DNA of 16,406 nucleotides, taken from positions 1 through 16,406 of the forward strand of contig CALGAA010000127.1 of NCBI GenBank assembly GCA_937952445.1, given 5' to 3'. A program made the translations under genes and the position numbers. This document shows positions 16,023-16,406 of this stretch, one piece after another. The notes below the pieces were generated by a model that worked only from the letters and a program-made list of their open reading frames with translations, was not told the DNA's origin and did no database searches. The DNA is from an uncultured Bacteroidota bacterium. GTDB taxonomy: Bacteria > Bacteroidota > Bacteroidia > Chitinophagales > Saprospiraceae. Each line of letters starts with the position of its first letter. The first letter of the stretch is position 1.

Positions 16023-16221
16023 GTCGTGAATTGCTTTCAAAATTTTATCTTTATTCGGAGCTCACAGGGACCGAGGCTGCAATATCGAAAGTTCAGACGT
16101 TGTGAATTGCTTTCAAAATTTTATCTTTATTCGGAGCTCACAGGGGAACACCAGCAGGAACACCAGCAGGAACTGTTGTGAATTGCTTTCAAAATTTTAT
16201 CTTTATTCGGAGCTCACAGGG
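16023..16221 (+). CRISPR. Type II-C-like CRISPR array, 3 repeats and 2 spacers
   Basis: A 47-nt repeat occurs at 16023-16069, 16099-16145 and 16175-16221, an exact 76-bp period. Copies 2 and 3 are identical; copy 1 differs only at its third base (GTCGTG instead of GTTGTG). The spacers are 29 nt each (16070-16098 and 16146-16174) and unrelated to one another. The repeat begins GTTGTGAATTGCTTTC and ends GCTCACAGGG. A 46-47-nt repeat with 29-30-nt spacers and a GTTGTG...TTGCTTTC start is typical of type II-C systems in Bacteroidota, where Cas9 uses a crRNA:tracrRNA duplex. Each repeat contains TATCTTTA, close to a Bacteroidota -7 box. No further repeat follows after 16221. No cas gene lies within the window. 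Confidence 0.9.
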
Positions 16222-16359
16222 TGGACACTGCAAATGCAGGAAATCAATGTATATACCGATATAAAACTACCCCACATTCCAATTAGAAAGTATACCAGTC
16301 AAAAGATAATAAAAAGGGTTAGAAAATGCCTTTTTTTAAAAAATGATTGACATGTATAC
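16222..16359. other. Spacer between the array and the candidate tracrRNA
   Basis: AT-rich, with no repeat copy and no gene. It contains a weak GG...CC stem ending in a T7 run near 16316-16337 and a TTGACA hexamer at 16347-16352. Either may serve transcription of the array or the candidate RNA. Confidence 0.4.
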
Positions 16360-16406
16360 AAAGCAAGAGATAATAATAAGGAGTCACCGTGAAGGGAAGA
16401 GCCAGC
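16360..16406 (+). ncRNA. Candidate tracrRNA, cut by the window end
   Basis: AAAGCAA (16360-16366) is complementary to TTGCTTT of the CRISPR repeat (repeat positions 9-15). After a 3x3 internal loop (GAG, 16367-16369) the bases ATAAT (16370-16374) pair, with two G-U wobbles, with the first five repeat bases GTTGT. Such an interrupted duplex is normal for crRNA:tracrRNA. It is followed by AATAAGG and then AGTCACCGTGAAG, which resembles the nexus of type II-C tracrRNAs (AAUAAGG...CCGU...GAA). The 3' hairpins and terminator would lie beyond the window. The pairing is my own by-eye reading; the match is suggestive, not proven. Confidence 0.5.

Overview
The window looks like a chromosomal segment from a Bacteroidota bacterium, and its gene content would fit an environmental Saprospiria-type lineage (inference; there is no rRNA or other marker here). 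Three things point that way. Several upstream regions carry Bacteroidota-type TAnnTTTG -7 boxes. The right edge carries a CRISPR array with 47-nt repeats and a 76-bp period, as in Bacteroidota type II-C systems. The gene set is also typical: a HEAT/DUF1080 protein paired with a Tat-signal Gfo/Idh/MocA oxidoreductase, and a class II ribonucleotide reductase.

Layout, left to right. 1-427: non-coding, with a cluster of small hairpins, a terminator-like inverted repeat and a short TTTGCG repeat. 428-2992 (-): nrdJ, a B12-dependent ribonucleotide reductase. 2993-3849: about 850 bp of mostly non-coding DNA with a coding-like remnant (3438-3600) and a strong hairpin (3708-3749). 3850-8520 (-): a two-gene unit for periplasmic sugar metabolism, a Tat-exported oxidoreductase followed by a 1119-aa HEAT-solenoid protein with two DUF1080 domains. 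8624-9127 (-): a small membrane-anchored protein of unknown function, divergent from 9335-10657 (+), a MATE exporter. The MATE gene converges on 10808-12031 (-), a Bcr/CflA-type MFS exporter, with a palindromic repeat between them. 12032-12540: a degenerate ATCTGCG repeat field. 12541-13497 (-): an aldo/keto reductase. 13498-14104: non-coding, with a decayed coding-like stretch and two inverted repeats. 14105-14746 (+): a hemolysin III/PAQR membrane protein. 15044-15775 (+): a predicted lipoprotein form of acetolactate decarboxylase. 16023-16221: a CRISPR array of three repeats and two spacers. 16360-16406 (+): a candidate tracrRNA cut by the window end.

How the genes work together. The oxidoreductase/DUF1080 pair matches the known route in which a Gfo/Idh/MocA enzyme forms a 3-keto-glycoside that a DUF1080 protein then cleaves. 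The MATE and MFS genes are both drug/metabolite exporters but are transcribed toward each other, so they do not form an operon. The other genes appear to be single transcription units separated by repeat-rich spacers. The strongest lead is at the right edge: a minimal type II-C array followed by a sequence that can pair with its repeat and resembles a tracrRNA anti-repeat and nexus. This predicts a cas9 locus just outside the window; no cas gene is visible inside it.
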